Shown in pieces: positions 24,909 through 33,952 of a stretch of DNA of 64,000 bases. The translations under genes and the position numbers were made by a program. The notes under the pieces are model-generated. The model did no database searches and was not told where the DNA came from. It was given only the letters and a program-made list of their open reading frames with translations. The stretch comes from Ramlibacter humi (GTDB lineage: Bacteria > Pseudomonadota > Gammaproteobacteria > Burkholderiales > Burkholderiaceae_C), in the NCBI RefSeq assembly GCF_004681975.1, contig NZ_SMLK01000001.1, positions 1,178,001 to 1,242,000 on the forward strand, given 5' to 3'. How positions within the stretch are numbered: the stretch's first letter is position 1; every line of letters begins with the position of its first letter.

Positions 24909-26792
24909 TCAGCCGGCGCCCAGCGCCACCGCCGCGCGGTACGTGATGAAAGCCGCGATGTACGCCAGCGCGAACAGGTAGCCCGCCATCACCAGTGGCC
25001 ACTTCCAGCCGCCCGTCTCGCGCTTCACCGTCGCCAGCGTCGACAGGCATTGCGGCGCGAAGACGTACCACGCCAGCAGCGACAGCGCCGTCGCCAGGCT
25101 CCAGCTTTGCGCGATGAGCGGCGTCAGCGCATTGGCCGCATCGCCCTCGCCTGACAGCGCGTAGACGGTGCCCAGCGCACTGACCGCAACTTCGCGCGCG
25201 GCCATGCCGGGCACCAGCGCGATGCTGATCTGCCAGTTGAAGCCGATCGGCGCCAGCACCACGGCGAGCGCCTTGCCCAGCATGCCCGCGATGCTGTATT
25301 CGATGGCAGGACCGGTCGCGCCTTCCGGGGGGCCGGGGAAGCTGGCAAGGGCCCACAGCAGCACGGTCAGCGTCAGGATGACGCCGCCGACACGGTGCAG
25401 GAAGATCTGCGCGCGCTGCCAGAGCCCCATCAGCACGTTGCGCGCGCGAGGCATGTGGTAGCTGGGCAGCTCCATCATCAGCGCGCGCACTTCGCCGCCG
25501 CCGGCGAATCGCTTGAGCACCCAGGCCACCGCCAACGAACCCACGACGCCCGCGACGTACAGGCCGAACAGCACCAGGCCTTGCAGTTCGAGGCCGGGCC
25601 CCACTTTGCGCTGCGGGATGAACGCGGCGATCAGCAGCGCGTACACGGGCAGCCGCGCCGAGCAGGTCATCATCGGCGCGATCATGATGGTGACGAGGCG
25701 GTCGCGGGTGTTCGCGATCGTGCGTGTGGCCATGATGCCGGGGATGGCGCACGCGAAGCTGGAGAGCAGCGGGATGAACGAGCGGCCCGACAGGCCCACG
25801 CCGCCCATCAGCCGGTCCAGCAGGAAGGCCGCGCGCGGCAGGTAGCCCGATTCCTCGAGCACGAGGATGAACAGGAACAGGATCAGGATTTGCGGCAGGA
25901 ACACGATCACGCCGCCGACGCCCGCGACCAGTCCGTCCACCAGGAAGCTGCGCAGCACGCCTTCGGGCAGCAGACCGGTGATCACCTGGCCGACCCAGCC
26001 GGTGGCCGCCTTGATCGCGTCCATCATGGGCGTCGCCCACGCGAACACCGCGTTGAACATGAAGAACAGCAGCACCGCGAGCAGCAGCGGCCCGAACACC
26101 GGATGCAGCACGACGCGGTCGATGCGATCGCTGGGAAGGTGTGGCGCGACGTGGTCGAGGTTCAGCCGCCGCAGGATGGCGCGCACGGTCTCGTGGTCGG
26201 GCTGGTCGGAGTCCGCCACGGGCGCGTCGACGGCTGCCGCGTCGGGCCGGCGCCAGACGTCGGGCCGCTGCAGCAGGTCACGCAGCGCGGCGTCGCCGTC
26301 GCCGTCGATCGCGACGGTCTGCGCCACCGGCACGCCGAGCTCCCCGGCCAATGCGTCGGCGTCGATGCGGATACCGCGGCTGGCAGCGAGATCCACCATG
26401 TTCAGCGCCACCACGCAAGGCAGCCCCATGCGCTTGACCCCGAGCACCAGCCGCAGGCTGCGCCGCAGGTTGGTCGCATCGACCACGCACACCACGAGGT
26501 CCGGGCGCTTCTCGCCGACGGCCTGGCCGCGCAGCACGTCGCAGGTGACGCGCTCGTCGGGTGAGCGCGGATGCAGGCTGTAGGTGCCGGGCAGGTCGAG
26601 CACGCGCACGGTCTTGTCGCCGTCGAGCTGCAGGCGCCCTTCCTTGCGTTCGACCGTCACGCCGGCGTAGTTGGCGACCTTCTGCCGGCTGCCGGTCAGC
26701 CGGTTGAACAGCGCGGTCTTGCCGGCGTTCGGATTGCCCACCAGCGCCGCGAGCTTGCCGGCGGGATGGAAGTGGATGACGGCTTCGTTCAT
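24909..26792 (-). CDS. feoB: Ferrous iron transporter FeoB
   Basis: A 627-residue inner-membrane ferrous iron transporter. The N-terminal G domain has GNPNAGKTALFNRL (G1), DLPGTYSL (G3) and NMVD (G4). The membrane part carries two Gate motifs (FVPQ-like FLPQILILF and SFACAIPGIMATRTI, CSARLPVYALLIAAF). It is shorter at the C-terminus than the 773-residue E. coli protein, lacking the cysteine-rich tail. The ATG at 26792 overlaps the feoA stop by four bases. It converges with bfr with only 4 bases between stops. Confidence 0.96.
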   Translation of the reverse strand: MNEAVIHFHPAGKLAALVGNPNAGKTALFNRLTGSRQKVANYAGVTVERKEGRLQLDGDKTVRVLDLPGTYSLHPRSPDERVTCDVLRGQAVGEKRPDLVVCVVDATNLRRSLRLVLGVKRMGLPCVVALNMVDLAASRGIRIDADALAGELGVPVAQTVAIDGDGDAALRDLLQRPDVWRRPDAAAVDAPVADSDQPDHETVRAILRRLNLDHVAPHLPSDRIDRVVLHPVFGPLLLAVLLFFMFNAVFAWATPMMDAIKAATGWVGQVITGLLPEGVLRSFLVDGLVAGVGGVIVFLPQILILFLFILVLEESGYLPRAAFLLDRLMGGVGLSGRSFIPLLSSFACAIPGIMATRTIANTRDRLVTIMIAPMMTCSARLPVYALLIAAFIPQRKVGPGLELQGLVLFGLYVAGVVGSLAVAWVLKRFAGGGEVRALMMELPSYHMPRARNVLMGLWQRAQIFLHRVGGVILTLTVLLWALASFPGPPEGATGPAIEYSIAGMLGKALAVVLAPIGFNWQISIALVPGMAAREVAVSALGTVYALSGEGDAANALTPLIAQSWSLATALSLLAWYVFAPQCLSTLATVKRETGGWKWPLVMAGYLFALAYIAAFITYRAAVALGAG

Positions 26793-27049
26793 GCCGCGGG
26801 CCCCGAAGGTTCGACCTGCACGCACGCCGCCTCCACCCCGCGCAGCGCGAAGGTCGATTGACCGACTCGCACCACCAGTGGATCGCCGCCCGGGAAGCCC
26901 CTGGCCATCAGCATCACCTGCTCGCCGGCGAAGAAGCCGATCTCTTCGAGCTGACGCGCGCGCTCCGGCACGCCCTCCGCGGCCCGCACGGCGCGCACGG
27001 TATAGGGGCGATGCAGCGGCACCCGGTCCAGCGTGGCGGCATCCGTCAT
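26789..27049 (-). CDS. feoA: Ferrous iron transport protein FeoA
   Basis: An 86-residue cytosolic SH3-like protein needed for FeoB function. It shows the family pattern: ERARQLEEIGFFAGEQVMLMARGFPGGDPLVVRVGQS is present in two adjoining segments. The ATG at 27049 with CTGGAG seven bases upstream is preferred over a TTG five codons earlier. It is translationally coupled to feoB. A Fur-like box lies about 45-60 bases upstream, shared with the divergent siderophore receptor. Confidence 0.92.
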   Translation of the reverse strand: MTDAATLDRVPLHRPYTVRAVRAAEGVPERARQLEEIGFFAGEQVMLMARGFPGGDPLVVRVGQSTFALRGVEAACVQVEPSGPAA

Positions 27050-27091
27050 GTGTGCTCCAGACAACTCTTCGTGGTGAAAGTGCGGAGTTTA

Positions 27092-27110
27092 AATGAGACG
27101 GATTCTCGTT
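27092..27110. promoter_or_regulatory. Fur-box-like dyad between feoA and the siderophore receptor
   Basis: AATGAGACGGATTCTCGTT is an inverted repeat with arms ATGAGA and TCTCGT. It matches the ATGAGAAT-N-ATTCTCAT form of Fur sites at 13 of 16 positions. It lies in the 159-base divergent region and could repress both iron uptake directions. Confidence 0.65.
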
Positions 27111-27208
27111 TGCGTTAAACTGGTTTCTGGATACCGGCCAGCCACCGGGCGTTCGCGCGCCAAGCCAGCCTCTGTTTCCGATCCCGAAAACAAGCTACGG
27201 AGGCCAAC

Positions 27209-29533
27209 TTGGCTCAGAAGAACGCAACCGCGCGCGCGAAACGCCGCGCTGAGGTCCGCAACGCGGCCGCAGCGCCTGCCCCAACCACTCGACTGCAGCC
27301 CCCCGTGCTGCCGCTGGGCGCCATGATGCTGGCCGCCTCGCTCGGCAGCTGGGCCCAGACCACCGCGCAGGCGCCCGCCGATGGCAAGCTGGCACCGGTG
27401 ACCGTGCGCGAGAAGGCCGAGGCGCCGCGCGGCAAGGATGACCTGCGCACCACCACGACCAACATCGGCAAGGGCACCCAGGACCTCAAGGACATCCCGC
27501 AGTCCATGAGCGTGGTGACCGAGAAACTGATGGACGACCGCAACATCGACACCGTCAAGGACGCGCTGCGCCAGACGGCCGGCGTCACGTTCCAGGCGGC
27601 CGAGGGCGGTGAAGAGGACATTCGCCTGCGCGGTTTCTCGCTCGCCACCACCGGCGACATCTTCCTCGACGGCATGCGCGACCCGGCGTTCTACGACCGC
27701 GACACGTTCAACCTCGACCGCCTGGAGCTGCTGCGCGGCTCGGCCTCGATGCTGTTCGGCCGCGGCTCCACCGGCGGCGCCGTCAACCAGGTCAGCAAAA
27801 TCCCGCAGCTGATGGACGAGAACGAAGTCGTCACCACCCTCGGCAGCCACGCCTACCGCCGCGTCACCGGCGACATCAACAAACGCACCGGCGAGAACTC
27901 GGCCGTGCGCATCACGGGCATGGTCAACAAGGCCGACAACAACGGCTCGGGGTCCAGCGTCGACAAGAAGGGCCTGTCCGGCAGCTACCGCTTCGGCATC
28001 GACACGCCCGACGAGTTCCTGGCGCAGCTGTACTGGCTGGACAATCACAACGGCATCAACTACGGCCTGCCGTGGATCAAGCCCAGGGCGTCGGACACCA
28101 CCGCCGCCAACACCATCCTCAAGGGCCTGAAGCCGACCGACTATTTCGGCATGGCCAGCGACTACAACGACAGCAGCGCCAAGATCGCCACGCTGGCGCA
28201 CACGCACCGCTTCAGCTCCGACGCGGAGGTCAGGACCATCGTGCGCAAGGGGTCGTTCACCCGCGACCAGCGCGCCAGCACCATCCGCTTCGCGGCCAAC
28301 GGGCTGCAACCAGGCGGCCAGGCGCCAGCCCTCACCAACTTCGGCCCCGACACCGTGTTCTCGCGCGGCACCCAGCTGAAGATCCAGGACATGGACGTGT
28401 TGCAGGCGCAAAGCGACCTCAGCGCCAGGTTCAACGCGCTGGGCTTCAAGCACCAGCTGACCACCGGCATCGACTTCTCGCGCGAAGAGAAGAACGTGTA
28501 CGCCGCTCGTGCCGCCGCGCAGGGCGGCGTTGACCTCACCAAGCCGAACACCCGCGCCGGCACGCCCGGCGACGGCGCGTCGGTCAACGAGGGCCTGCGC
28601 GTGCTGCGCGACAGCAATGACTTCGTGAACAACGCCATCGGCGTGTACGCGCAGGACCTGGTGCAGATCGCGCCGCAATGGAAATTGCTGGGCGGCCTGC
28701 GCTATGACCACATGCGCGGCAAGTACCGGGCGAACGCCATCCCCAACGCGGCCCCGGGCCCGGTGACCACGACGAACTACGAGCAGTCCATCGGCGACTG
28801 GAGCAAGCGCGTCGGCGTCCTGTACCAGTACAACGACCGGACCACCTTCCACTTCTCCTACGGCACGTCGTTCAACACCTCGGGCGACACGTACTCGTAC
28901 AACGCGCTGTCGGCCAACACCGACCCCGAGCAGAGCCGCAACATCGAGTTCGGTGGCACCTGGGAATCGGCCGACAAGCGCTTCTTCTCGCGCTTCGCCG
29001 TGTTCCACAGCACCAAGCTGAACGAACGCAACACCGACCCCGACTCCGCCGCCACGCGCCTGCTGCTGTCCGGCAAGCGCCATTCCGCCGGCATCGAGAT
29101 CGACGCTTCCGGCCGCCTCACGCCCAAGTGGGAGGTGTACGGCTCCTACCAGTGGATGCCCATCGCCCGCGTGGACGACGCCGCCGCCACCGTCAACACC
29201 GTGGGCAACCGCGTGGGTGACCGCCCCGGCCTTTCGCCGCGTCACAGTGGCACCGTGTGGACCACGTACCAGATGACGCCGCAATGGCGCGTGGGTGGCG
29301 GCATCAACTTCCGCAGCAAGCAGTCGCCCGCGGACGTGACCGCGCCGGCGTGGGAAGCCCCGAGCTTCGTCACCGCCGACCTGATGACCGAATACGCGTT
29401 CACGCCCGACATGGTGCTGAAGGCGAACCTCATCAACGTCACGAACAAGTACTACGCCGATTCCCTGTACCGGGGCCATTACGTTCCCGGCGCGGGCCGC
29501 CTGCTCCAGGTGTCCCTGGGCGTCAAGTTCTGA
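27209..29533 (+). CDS. TonB-dependent siderophore receptor (Fiu/catecholate-like)
   Basis: A 774-residue outer-membrane receptor. A positively charged N-terminus and signal segment precede a TonB-box-like APVTVREK near residue 63. The plug domain follows ([48 protein letters not shown]), then the beta-barrel ending in F ([10 protein letters not shown]). It is most like Fiu-type catecholate/monomer receptors, consistent with adjacent piuC. The start is TTG at 27209 with GGAGG five bases upstream. It is divergent from feoAB across a Fur-like box. Confidence 0.93.
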   Translation: MAQKNATARAKRRAEVRNAAAAPAPTTRLQPPVLPLGAMMLAASLGSWAQTTAQAPADGKLAPVTVREKAEAPRGKDDLRTTTTNIGKGTQDLKDIPQSMSVVTEKLMDDRNIDTVKDALRQTAGVTFQAAEGGEEDIRLRGFSLATTGDIFLDGMRDPAFYDRDTFNLDRLELLRGSASMLFGRGSTGGAVNQVSKIPQLMDENEVVTTLGSHAYRRVTGDINKRTGENSAVRITGMVNKADNNGSGSSVDKKGLSGSYRFGIDTPDEFLAQLYWLDNHNGINYGLPWIKPRASDTTAANTILKGLKPTDYFGMASDYNDSSAKIATLAHTHRFSSDAEVRTIVRKGSFTRDQRASTIRFAANGLQPGGQAPALTNFGPDTVFSRGTQLKIQDMDVLQAQSDLSARFNALGFKHQLTTGIDFSREEKNVYAARAAAQGGVDLTKPNTRAGTPGDGASVNEGLRVLRDSNDFVNNAIGVYAQDLVQIAPQWKLLGGLRYDHMRGKYRANAIPNAAPGPVTTTNYEQSIGDWSKRVGVLYQYNDRTTFHFSYGTSFNTSGDTYSYNALSANTDPEQSRNIEFGGTWESADKRFFSRFAVFHSTKLNERNTDPDSAATRLLLSGKRHSAGIEIDASGRLTPKWEVYGSYQWMPIARVDDAAATVNTVGNRVGDRPGLSPRHSGTVWTTYQMTPQWRVGGGINFRSKQSPADVTAPAWEAPSFVTADLMTEYAFTPDMVLKANLINVTNKYYADSLYRGHYVPGAGRLLQVSLGVKF

Positions 29534-29564
29534 CGCATCGATCCAAACGAGCAAAGCCGCCGCC

Positions 29565-30242
29565 ATGCTCCTGACCTTTCCCCTGCTGGATGCCCGGGCC
29601 CTGGAAAGAGCCCGGGCCGTCCTGGCGAACGCGCCCTGGAAAGACGGCCGCGACAGCGCCGGCGACCAGGCCGCCCAGGCCAAGAACAACACGCAGATGC
29701 CGCGCGACTGCCGCGAGGCGCGCGAACTGAGCGCGATGGTGTTGCAGGCGCTGGACGCGTCGCCGATGTTCCTGTCGGCGGCGCTGCCGGCGCGCATCTT
29801 CCCGCCGCGCTTCAACCGCTACGGCGGCCAGTCGAACCACTACGGGCCGCACGTCGACAGCGCCGTGCGCTTCGCCGAAAACGGCCTGCGCGTGCGCACC
29901 GATCTTTCGTGCACCGTCTTCTTCAGCGACCCCGCCGACTATGAAGGCGGAGAGTTGGTACTGCACGGCCCCGACGGGCAGCAGTCCTTGAAACTGCCCG
30001 CGGGCCATGCGGTGCTCTACCCCGCGTCGCAGGTGCACGAGGTGAAGCCCGTGACTCGCGGCGACAGGCTCGCGTGCTTCTTCTGGGTGCAGAGCCTGGT
30101 GCGAAGCGACTCGCAACGGCGCCTCCTGCTCGAATTCGATCAGGCGCTGACCGTACTGCGCCAGCAGGGTGGCGACAACGAGTCGACAGTGGCGCTCACC
30201 GGCACGTACCACAACCTGCTGCGCATGTGGTCGGAGACCTGA
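29565..30242 (+). CDS. piuC: PKHD-type Fe(II)/2-oxoglutarate dioxygenase PiuC
   Basis: A 225-residue hydroxylase of the PiuC/YbiX family. The iron ligands are the HxD pair His96/Asp98 (GPHVDSAV) and His158 (QVHEVKPV); a 2-oxoglutarate-binding Arg lies in [12 protein letters not shown]. These proteins are iron-repressed and travel with Fiu/PiuA receptors; the substrate is unknown. It follows the receptor by 31 bases and precedes the hydroxy acid oxidase by 4 bases, in one operon. Confidence 0.93.
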   Translation: MLLTFPLLDARALERARAVLANAPWKDGRDSAGDQAAQAKNNTQMPRDCREARELSAMVLQALDASPMFLSAALPARIFPPRFNRYGGQSNHYGPHVDSAVRFAENGLRVRTDLSCTVFFSDPADYEGGELVLHGPDGQQSLKLPAGHAVLYPASQVHEVKPVTRGDRLACFFWVQSLVRSDSQRRLLLEFDQALTVLRQQGGDNESTVALTGTYHNLLRMWSET

Positions 30243-30246
30243 CTCC

Positions 30247-31308
30247 ATGGACATCCAGCCGCTGCCGACCGATCTTGCGAGTCTCGCGGACCACGAAAGG
30301 CATGCACGCGCCGCGCTCGATCCGGCCGCCTGGAGCTACCTGTGCGGTGCAGCGGGCGACGGCCTCACCGAGCGCAACAACCGCGCGGCCTGGGAGTCCA
30401 TCGCGCTACGCCCACGGGTGCTGGCACCACTGGCCGGCCTGAACACACGCACCACGCTGCTGGGCCGATCCATGGCCTGGCCGCTGTTGGTAGCGCCGGT
30501 GGCCTTCCAGCAGCTGGCGCACCGCGACGGCGAACTCGGCATCGCCATGGCCGCCGCCGCGCAGGAAGCCGGCATGGTGCTCAGCACGCAAGCCGGCGTG
30601 GCGATGGAGGCCGTGGCCGAAGCCGTGCGCGAGGACGCGGGCCGCGGGCCGCTGTGGTTCCAGCTGTATTGGCAGGCCGATCGCGGCATCGTCGAAGGGT
30701 TGGTGCGCCGCGCCGAGGCGTGCGGGTTCGAGGCACTGGTGCTGACAGTGGATTCGCCGGTGCGTGCCGGCTTCCGCCTACCTGCCGGCCTGGCCACGCC
30801 CAACCTGCCGCCCTCCTCCGGCGACGCCGATTTCGACACGCTTTGCGCCACCGCGCCCACCTGGGCCGAACTGGAGTGGCTTTGCGGCCGCACCCGCCTG
30901 CCGGTGGTGGTCAAGGGCGTCTTGCACCATGCCGATGCGCGCGAGGCGGTGGCGCGCGGCGCGGCGGCCGTGATCGTCTCCAACCATGGCGGCCGCACGC
31001 TCGACGGCGCGGTAGCCACCGCCACTGTCCTGCCCGGCGTGGTGGAAGCCGTCGGCGGCCGCGCGCCGGTGCTGGTCGATGGCGGCCTGCGCCGTGGCGC
31101 CGACATCCTCAAGGCGCTGGCACTGGGCGCGCAGGCCGTGCTGGTGGGCCGCCCCGCCGTCTGGGGCCTGGCCCATTCCGGCGCGATCGGCGTGGCGCAT
31201 GCGCTGCGGCTGCTGCGCGACGAATTGCAGATGGCGATGGCCCTGTGCGGCTGCGCCGACCTCGCCCGCGTCCGCGCGGAACCCCCTGTTTTCTCCCCCA
31301 ACCAATGA
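30247..31308 (+). CDS. FMN-dependent alpha-hydroxy acid oxidase/dehydrogenase
   Basis: A 353-residue flavoprotein of the lactate/glycolate/mandelate oxidase family. It has the N-terminal YLCGAAGDGLTERNN, the FMN phosphate site APVAFQQLAHRDGE, the QLYWQAD strand, Lys in VVVKGV near 220, catalytic His-Arg in SNHGGRTLDG near 248-251, and DGGLRRGADILKALALGA. All active-site residues appear present, so it should oxidise a 2-hydroxy acid. Its place in a Fur-type siderophore receptor operon suggests work on a hydroxycarboxylate ligand, but the substrate is unknown. Its stop overlaps the PepSY gene start. Confidence 0.92.
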   Translation: MDIQPLPTDLASLADHERHARAALDPAAWSYLCGAAGDGLTERNNRAAWESIALRPRVLAPLAGLNTRTTLLGRSMAWPLLVAPVAFQQLAHRDGELGIAMAAAAQEAGMVLSTQAGVAMEAVAEAVREDAGRGPLWFQLYWQADRGIVEGLVRRAEACGFEALVLTVDSPVRAGFRLPAGLATPNLPPSSGDADFDTLCATAPTWAELEWLCGRTRLPVVVKGVLHHADAREAVARGAAAVIVSNHGGRTLDGAVATATVLPGVVEAVGGRAPVLVDGGLRRGADILKALALGAQAVLVGRPAVWGLAHSGAIGVAHALRLLRDELQMAMALCGCADLARVRAEPPVFSPNQ

Positions 31309-31592
31309 AGACCATGAAACTGAACCAACTTGCTGCCGCTGTCGCGGCCCTCACCCTGTCTGCCGCCGCGTTCGCGCACGGCGAATTCAAGTGCGACGTG
31401 CCCAAGGCCGAGTGGCAGCCGCAGACGGCGCTGCAGAAGAAGCTGGAAGCCGATGGCTGGAAGAAGGTCCGCCAGGTGAAGACCGAGAACGGCTGCTACG
31501 AGGTCTACGGCTTCGACGAGAAGAACCAGCGCGCCGAGAAGTTCTACAACCCCAAGACCTTCGAGCTGGTCGGCGAGGTCAAGCAGAAGTGA
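31305..31592 (+). CDS. PepSY-domain secreted protein
   Basis: A 95-residue protein with a signal peptide (MKTMKLNQLAAAVAALTL to AFA) and a single PepSY-like domain (ALQKKLEADGWKKVRQVKTENGCYEVYG is its core, here described in part). A mature-region cysteine pair, FKCD and NGCY, could form a disulfide. It overlaps the preceding gene (ATGA) and the following cytochrome (GTGA), so all three are translationally coupled. It is probably a periplasmic partner of the cytochrome, but its function is unproven. Confidence 0.85.
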   Translation: MKTMKLNQLAAAVAALTLSAAAFAHGEFKCDVPKAEWQPQTALQKKLEADGWKKVRQVKTENGCYEVYGFDEKNQRAEKFYNPKTFELVGEVKQK

Positions 31593-32140
31593 CCGCCACG
31601 CCCGCCGGTGCCACCCGCGTGTGGGACCGGGCGGTGCGCTGCATCCACTGGTCGCTGGCCGCCACCTGCGCCGCAGCGTGGATCACCACCGCGATCGGGA
31701 TGCGGTGGCACGAACCCCTCGGGTATGTCGCGCTCGCGCTCGTCGCGCTGCGCATCGTGTGGGGCTTCGCGGGCGGCCGCTACGCCCGCTTCTCGCAATT
31801 CGTGCGCTCGCCGCGGGCGACCTGGGCCTACGCCGTCCAAGTCGCCCGGGGCGCAGCGCCTCGCTACCTGGGCCACAACCCGTTGGGTGGATGGATGGCG
31901 CTGACCTTGTGGGGTTGCATCGCCCTGCTGGGCTTCACGGGCTGGCTCTACACCACCGACGCTTTCTGGGGCGAGGCCTGGCTGGATCGCACGCACCAAG
32001 TGCTGGGCTGGTCGACGCTCGCGCTGGTGGTGCTGCACTTGGCAGGGGTGGCGCTGACGGCCCGGCAACACCGGGAAAAGCTGGTCAAAGCCATGCTCAG
32101 CGGTGAGAAGCCGGCCGCCGGGCCCGGCGACGTCGCCTGA
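31589..32140 (+). CDS. Cytochrome b561-type membrane haem protein
   Basis: A 183-residue integral membrane b-type cytochrome. Four helices are visible with candidate haem histidines in RCIHWSLAA, GHNPLGG (preceded by PRYL), DRTHQVLGW and LVVLHLAGVA. GTG start overlaps the PepSY stop. Family members pass electrons from the quinone pool or act as ferric reductases. With a PepSY partner and a siderophore receptor upstream, reduction of ferric siderophore in the periplasm is a reasonable inference. Confidence 0.88.
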   Translation: MTATPAGATRVWDRAVRCIHWSLAATCAAAWITTAIGMRWHEPLGYVALALVALRIVWGFAGGRYARFSQFVRSPRATWAYAVQVARGAAPRYLGHNPLGGWMALTLWGCIALLGFTGWLYTTDAFWGEAWLDRTHQVLGWSTLALVVLHLAGVALTARQHREKLVKAMLSGEKPAAGPGDVA

Positions 32141-32172
32141 AGTCGCCGGCAAACCCCTTCGCATCATAGGCA

Positions 32173-32202
32173 TTGCAAATGCGAAAGATTCGCATTTATA
32201 AT
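32173..32202 (+). promoter_or_regulatory. Fur-regulated promoter of bfd-tonB operon
   Basis: A -35-like TTGCAA (32173-32178) and a perfect -10 TATAAT (32197-32202) are 18 bases apart. Between and across them lies a 21-base perfect inverted repeat, AAATGCGAA-AGA-TTCGCATTT (32177-32197). The dyad occupies the spacer exactly where Fur would block RNA polymerase. Confidence 0.75.
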
Positions 32203-32240
32203 CAACTCACACTGATCGCCACCCTTCACCCGTCCAAGCC

Positions 32241-32474
32241 ATGATCGTCTGCGTCTGCCGCCGTGTTTCCGACCGAGAGATCGCCCGCCATGCGCGTGCC
32301 GGGATGGACTTCGACGACATCCAGTTCGAACTGGGCGTCGCTTCGCAATGCGGACAATGCGAAGGCTGCGCCCGCGATATCGTGGCGCAATGCTCCGCCA
32401 CCCGCCCGGTGGCCGCGCTGGCCGCGGAAGGCACGACCGAATGGGCTTCCTCCCAACCCTCGGCGCAAGCCTGA
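32241..32474 (+). CDS. bfd: Bacterioferritin-associated ferredoxin (Bfd-like)
   Basis: A 77-residue [2Fe-2S] protein of the BFD type. Cluster cysteines are Cys4 and Cys6 (IVCVCRRV) and Cys37/Cys40 in SQCGQCEGC. In other bacteria Bfd reduces bacterioferritin to release iron and is strongly Fur-repressed, which fits the promoter here. The bfr gene is in the same window. It starts a run with tonB-exbB-exbD-hemP. Confidence 0.93.
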   Translation: MIVCVCRRVSDREIARHARAGMDFDDIQFELGVASQCGQCEGCARDIVAQCSATRPVAALAAEGTTEWASSQPSAQA

Positions 32475-32515
32475 TCCTGGTGCTGCTGGGCGCCTGGTGG
32501 GTGCTCAGGCGCTGA
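32441..32515 (+). CDS. Possible 24-residue membrane peptide
   Basis: [20 protein letters not shown], followed by VLRR and a TGA. It is a single hydrophobic helix with a positively charged end, starting out of frame inside the end of bfd and stopping 38 bases before tonB. There is no obvious ribosome site. It could be a chance frame or a coupling peptide. Confidence 0.25.
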   Translation: MGFLPTLGASLILVLLGAWWVLRR

Positions 32516-32553
32516 CCCCGCTGGCGATCCCGTCGTTTCCTTCCGCTGTGCCG

Positions 32554-33228
32554 ATGCCTTCGTCTCGCTCCGTCAATCCTTCGCGACGCAACGCCGTCAT
32601 CGCCGGGGGCGTCGTGTTGCTGCACGTGGGCGGCCTGTGGGCGTTGAACGCCGGCCTGCTGCGCCGCGCTGTCGAAATCGTCGTCCCGGTGGAGATGCTC
32701 AGCCAGATCGTCCCGCCGCCCGCACCCAAGGTCGAACCGCCCGCGCCGCCTCCCCCGGCGCCGGCGCCTCCCAAGGTCCAGAAGGTGCAGCAGGCACCGC
32801 GGCCCAGGCCCATCCCGGTGCCCGCGCCTCCCAGCCCGAACGCACCCGTCGCCCTCGAGCAACCACCTGCGGTCGCCGCACCGGTGGCGCCCGTTCCGGC
32901 GCCGCCTGCTCCACCCGCACCGCCCGCGCCCCCGGCGCCGCCGCGGCTGGAGCTGCCTTCGAGCGACGCCGACTACCTGAACAACCCGACGCCCGTGTAC
33001 CCGCCGCTGTCCAGGCGCCTGGGTGAGCAAGGCGGCGTCGTCGTGCGCGTGCTGATCGGGGCCGACGGCCTGCCGCAGCGCGCCGAGCTGAAGAAGTCCA
33101 GCGGCTTCGACCGGCTGGACCGCTCCGCGCTCGACTACGTCATGAAGTGCCGCTACAAGCCCGGGACCGTCAACGGCGTGCCCCAGGCCATGTGGAAGGA
33201 CGCGCCCGTCAATTTCGTACTGGAATAG
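32554..33228 (+). CDS. tonB: Energy transducer TonB
   Basis: A 224-residue periplasm-spanning protein that passes proton-motive energy to outer-membrane receptors. An N-terminal anchor helix (NAVIAGGVVLLHVGGLWAL) is followed by a roughly 90-residue Pro/Ala-rich rod with Pro-Lys and Pro-Ala-Pro repeats. The C-terminal TonB domain has NPTPVYPPLSRRLGEQGGVV and SSGFDRLDRSALDYVMKCRY. It lacks the exact SHLS helix motif, instead having a single His in the membrane (LLHVGG). ATG 32554 is chosen; a GTG two codons upstream is possible. Confidence 0.93.
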   Translation: MPSSRSVNPSRRNAVIAGGVVLLHVGGLWALNAGLLRRAVEIVVPVEMLSQIVPPPAPKVEPPAPPPPAPAPPKVQKVQQAPRPRPIPVPAPPSPNAPVALEQPPAVAAPVAPVPAPPAPPAPPAPPAPPRLELPSSDADYLNNPTPVYPPLSRRLGEQGGVVVRVLIGADGLPQRAELKKSSGFDRLDRSALDYVMKCRYKPGTVNGVPQAMWKDAPVNFVLE

Positions 33229-33237
33229 AGAAGCAAC

Positions 33238-33951
33238 ATGAATCCCGATTTCGGCCTGGCCCACCTCTGGTCGCAAGGTGACATCGTCACCAAGGGCGTC
33301 GCCATCCTGCTGCTGGCGATGTCGCTCGCGTCCTGGATGGTCATCATCATCAAGGCCCTGGACCTGCGCCGCTTCACCTCGCAGGCGCGCCAGACCGAGA
33401 GCTTCTGGCACAGCGCCGACTTCGCCGACGGCGTGAACAAGCTCGATGCCGACGCCGGCAACCCGTTCCGCGCGCTGGCCACCGAAGGTCGCGAAGCCAC
33501 GGCGCACCACCACGCGCAGCCGCAGCTGCACGACTCGCTGGACATCAGCGACTGGCTCACGCGCAGCCTGCGCAATTCCATCGACGAATCCACCGCGCGC
33601 CTGCAGGCGGGCCTAGCCGTGCTGGCGTCGGTGGGTTCCACGGCGCCCTTCGTCGGCCTGTTCGGCACGGTCTGGGGCATCTACCACGCGCTGCTGTCCA
33701 TCAGCGCCGCCGGCCAGGCCACGATCGACCGGGTGGCCGGCCCGGTCGGTGAGGCGCTGATCATGACGGCGCTGGGCCTGGCGGTGGCCATCCCCGCGGT
33801 GCTCGGCTACAACGCGCTGGTGCGCGGCAACAAGGCCGTCATCATGAAGCTGAACCGCTTCGCGCACGACCTGCACGCCTACTTCCTCACCGGCGCGCGC
33901 GTCACGTCCACCGGCGCCACCAACGTGGTGTCCATGAAGAAGGGGGCCTGA
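33238..33951 (+). CDS. exbB: Biopolymer transport protein ExbB (MotA/TolQ/ExbB family)
   Basis: A 237-residue proton-channel subunit that energises TonB. It has three membrane helices: the N-terminal one (VAILLLAMSLASWMVIIIKAL), then VGSTAPFVGLFGTVWGIYHAL and IMTALGLAVAIPAVLGYN, the two conserved TolQ/ExbB helices. It starts 9 bases after tonB and ends one base before exbD. A histidine-rich stretch (TAHHHAQPQLHD) lies in the cytoplasmic loop. Confidence 0.95.
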   Translation: MNPDFGLAHLWSQGDIVTKGVAILLLAMSLASWMVIIIKALDLRRFTSQARQTESFWHSADFADGVNKLDADAGNPFRALATEGREATAHHHAQPQLHDSLDISDWLTRSLRNSIDESTARLQAGLAVLASVGSTAPFVGLFGTVWGIYHALLSISAAGQATIDRVAGPVGEALIMTALGLAVAIPAVLGYNALVRGNKAVIMKLNRFAHDLHAYFLTGARVTSTGATNVVSMKKGA

Positions 33952-33952
33952 C

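Noticed and set aside
32700-32950. Proline/alanine codon repeats as a satellite repeat
   Set aside because: They encode the periplasmic rod of TonB, usual for the family.
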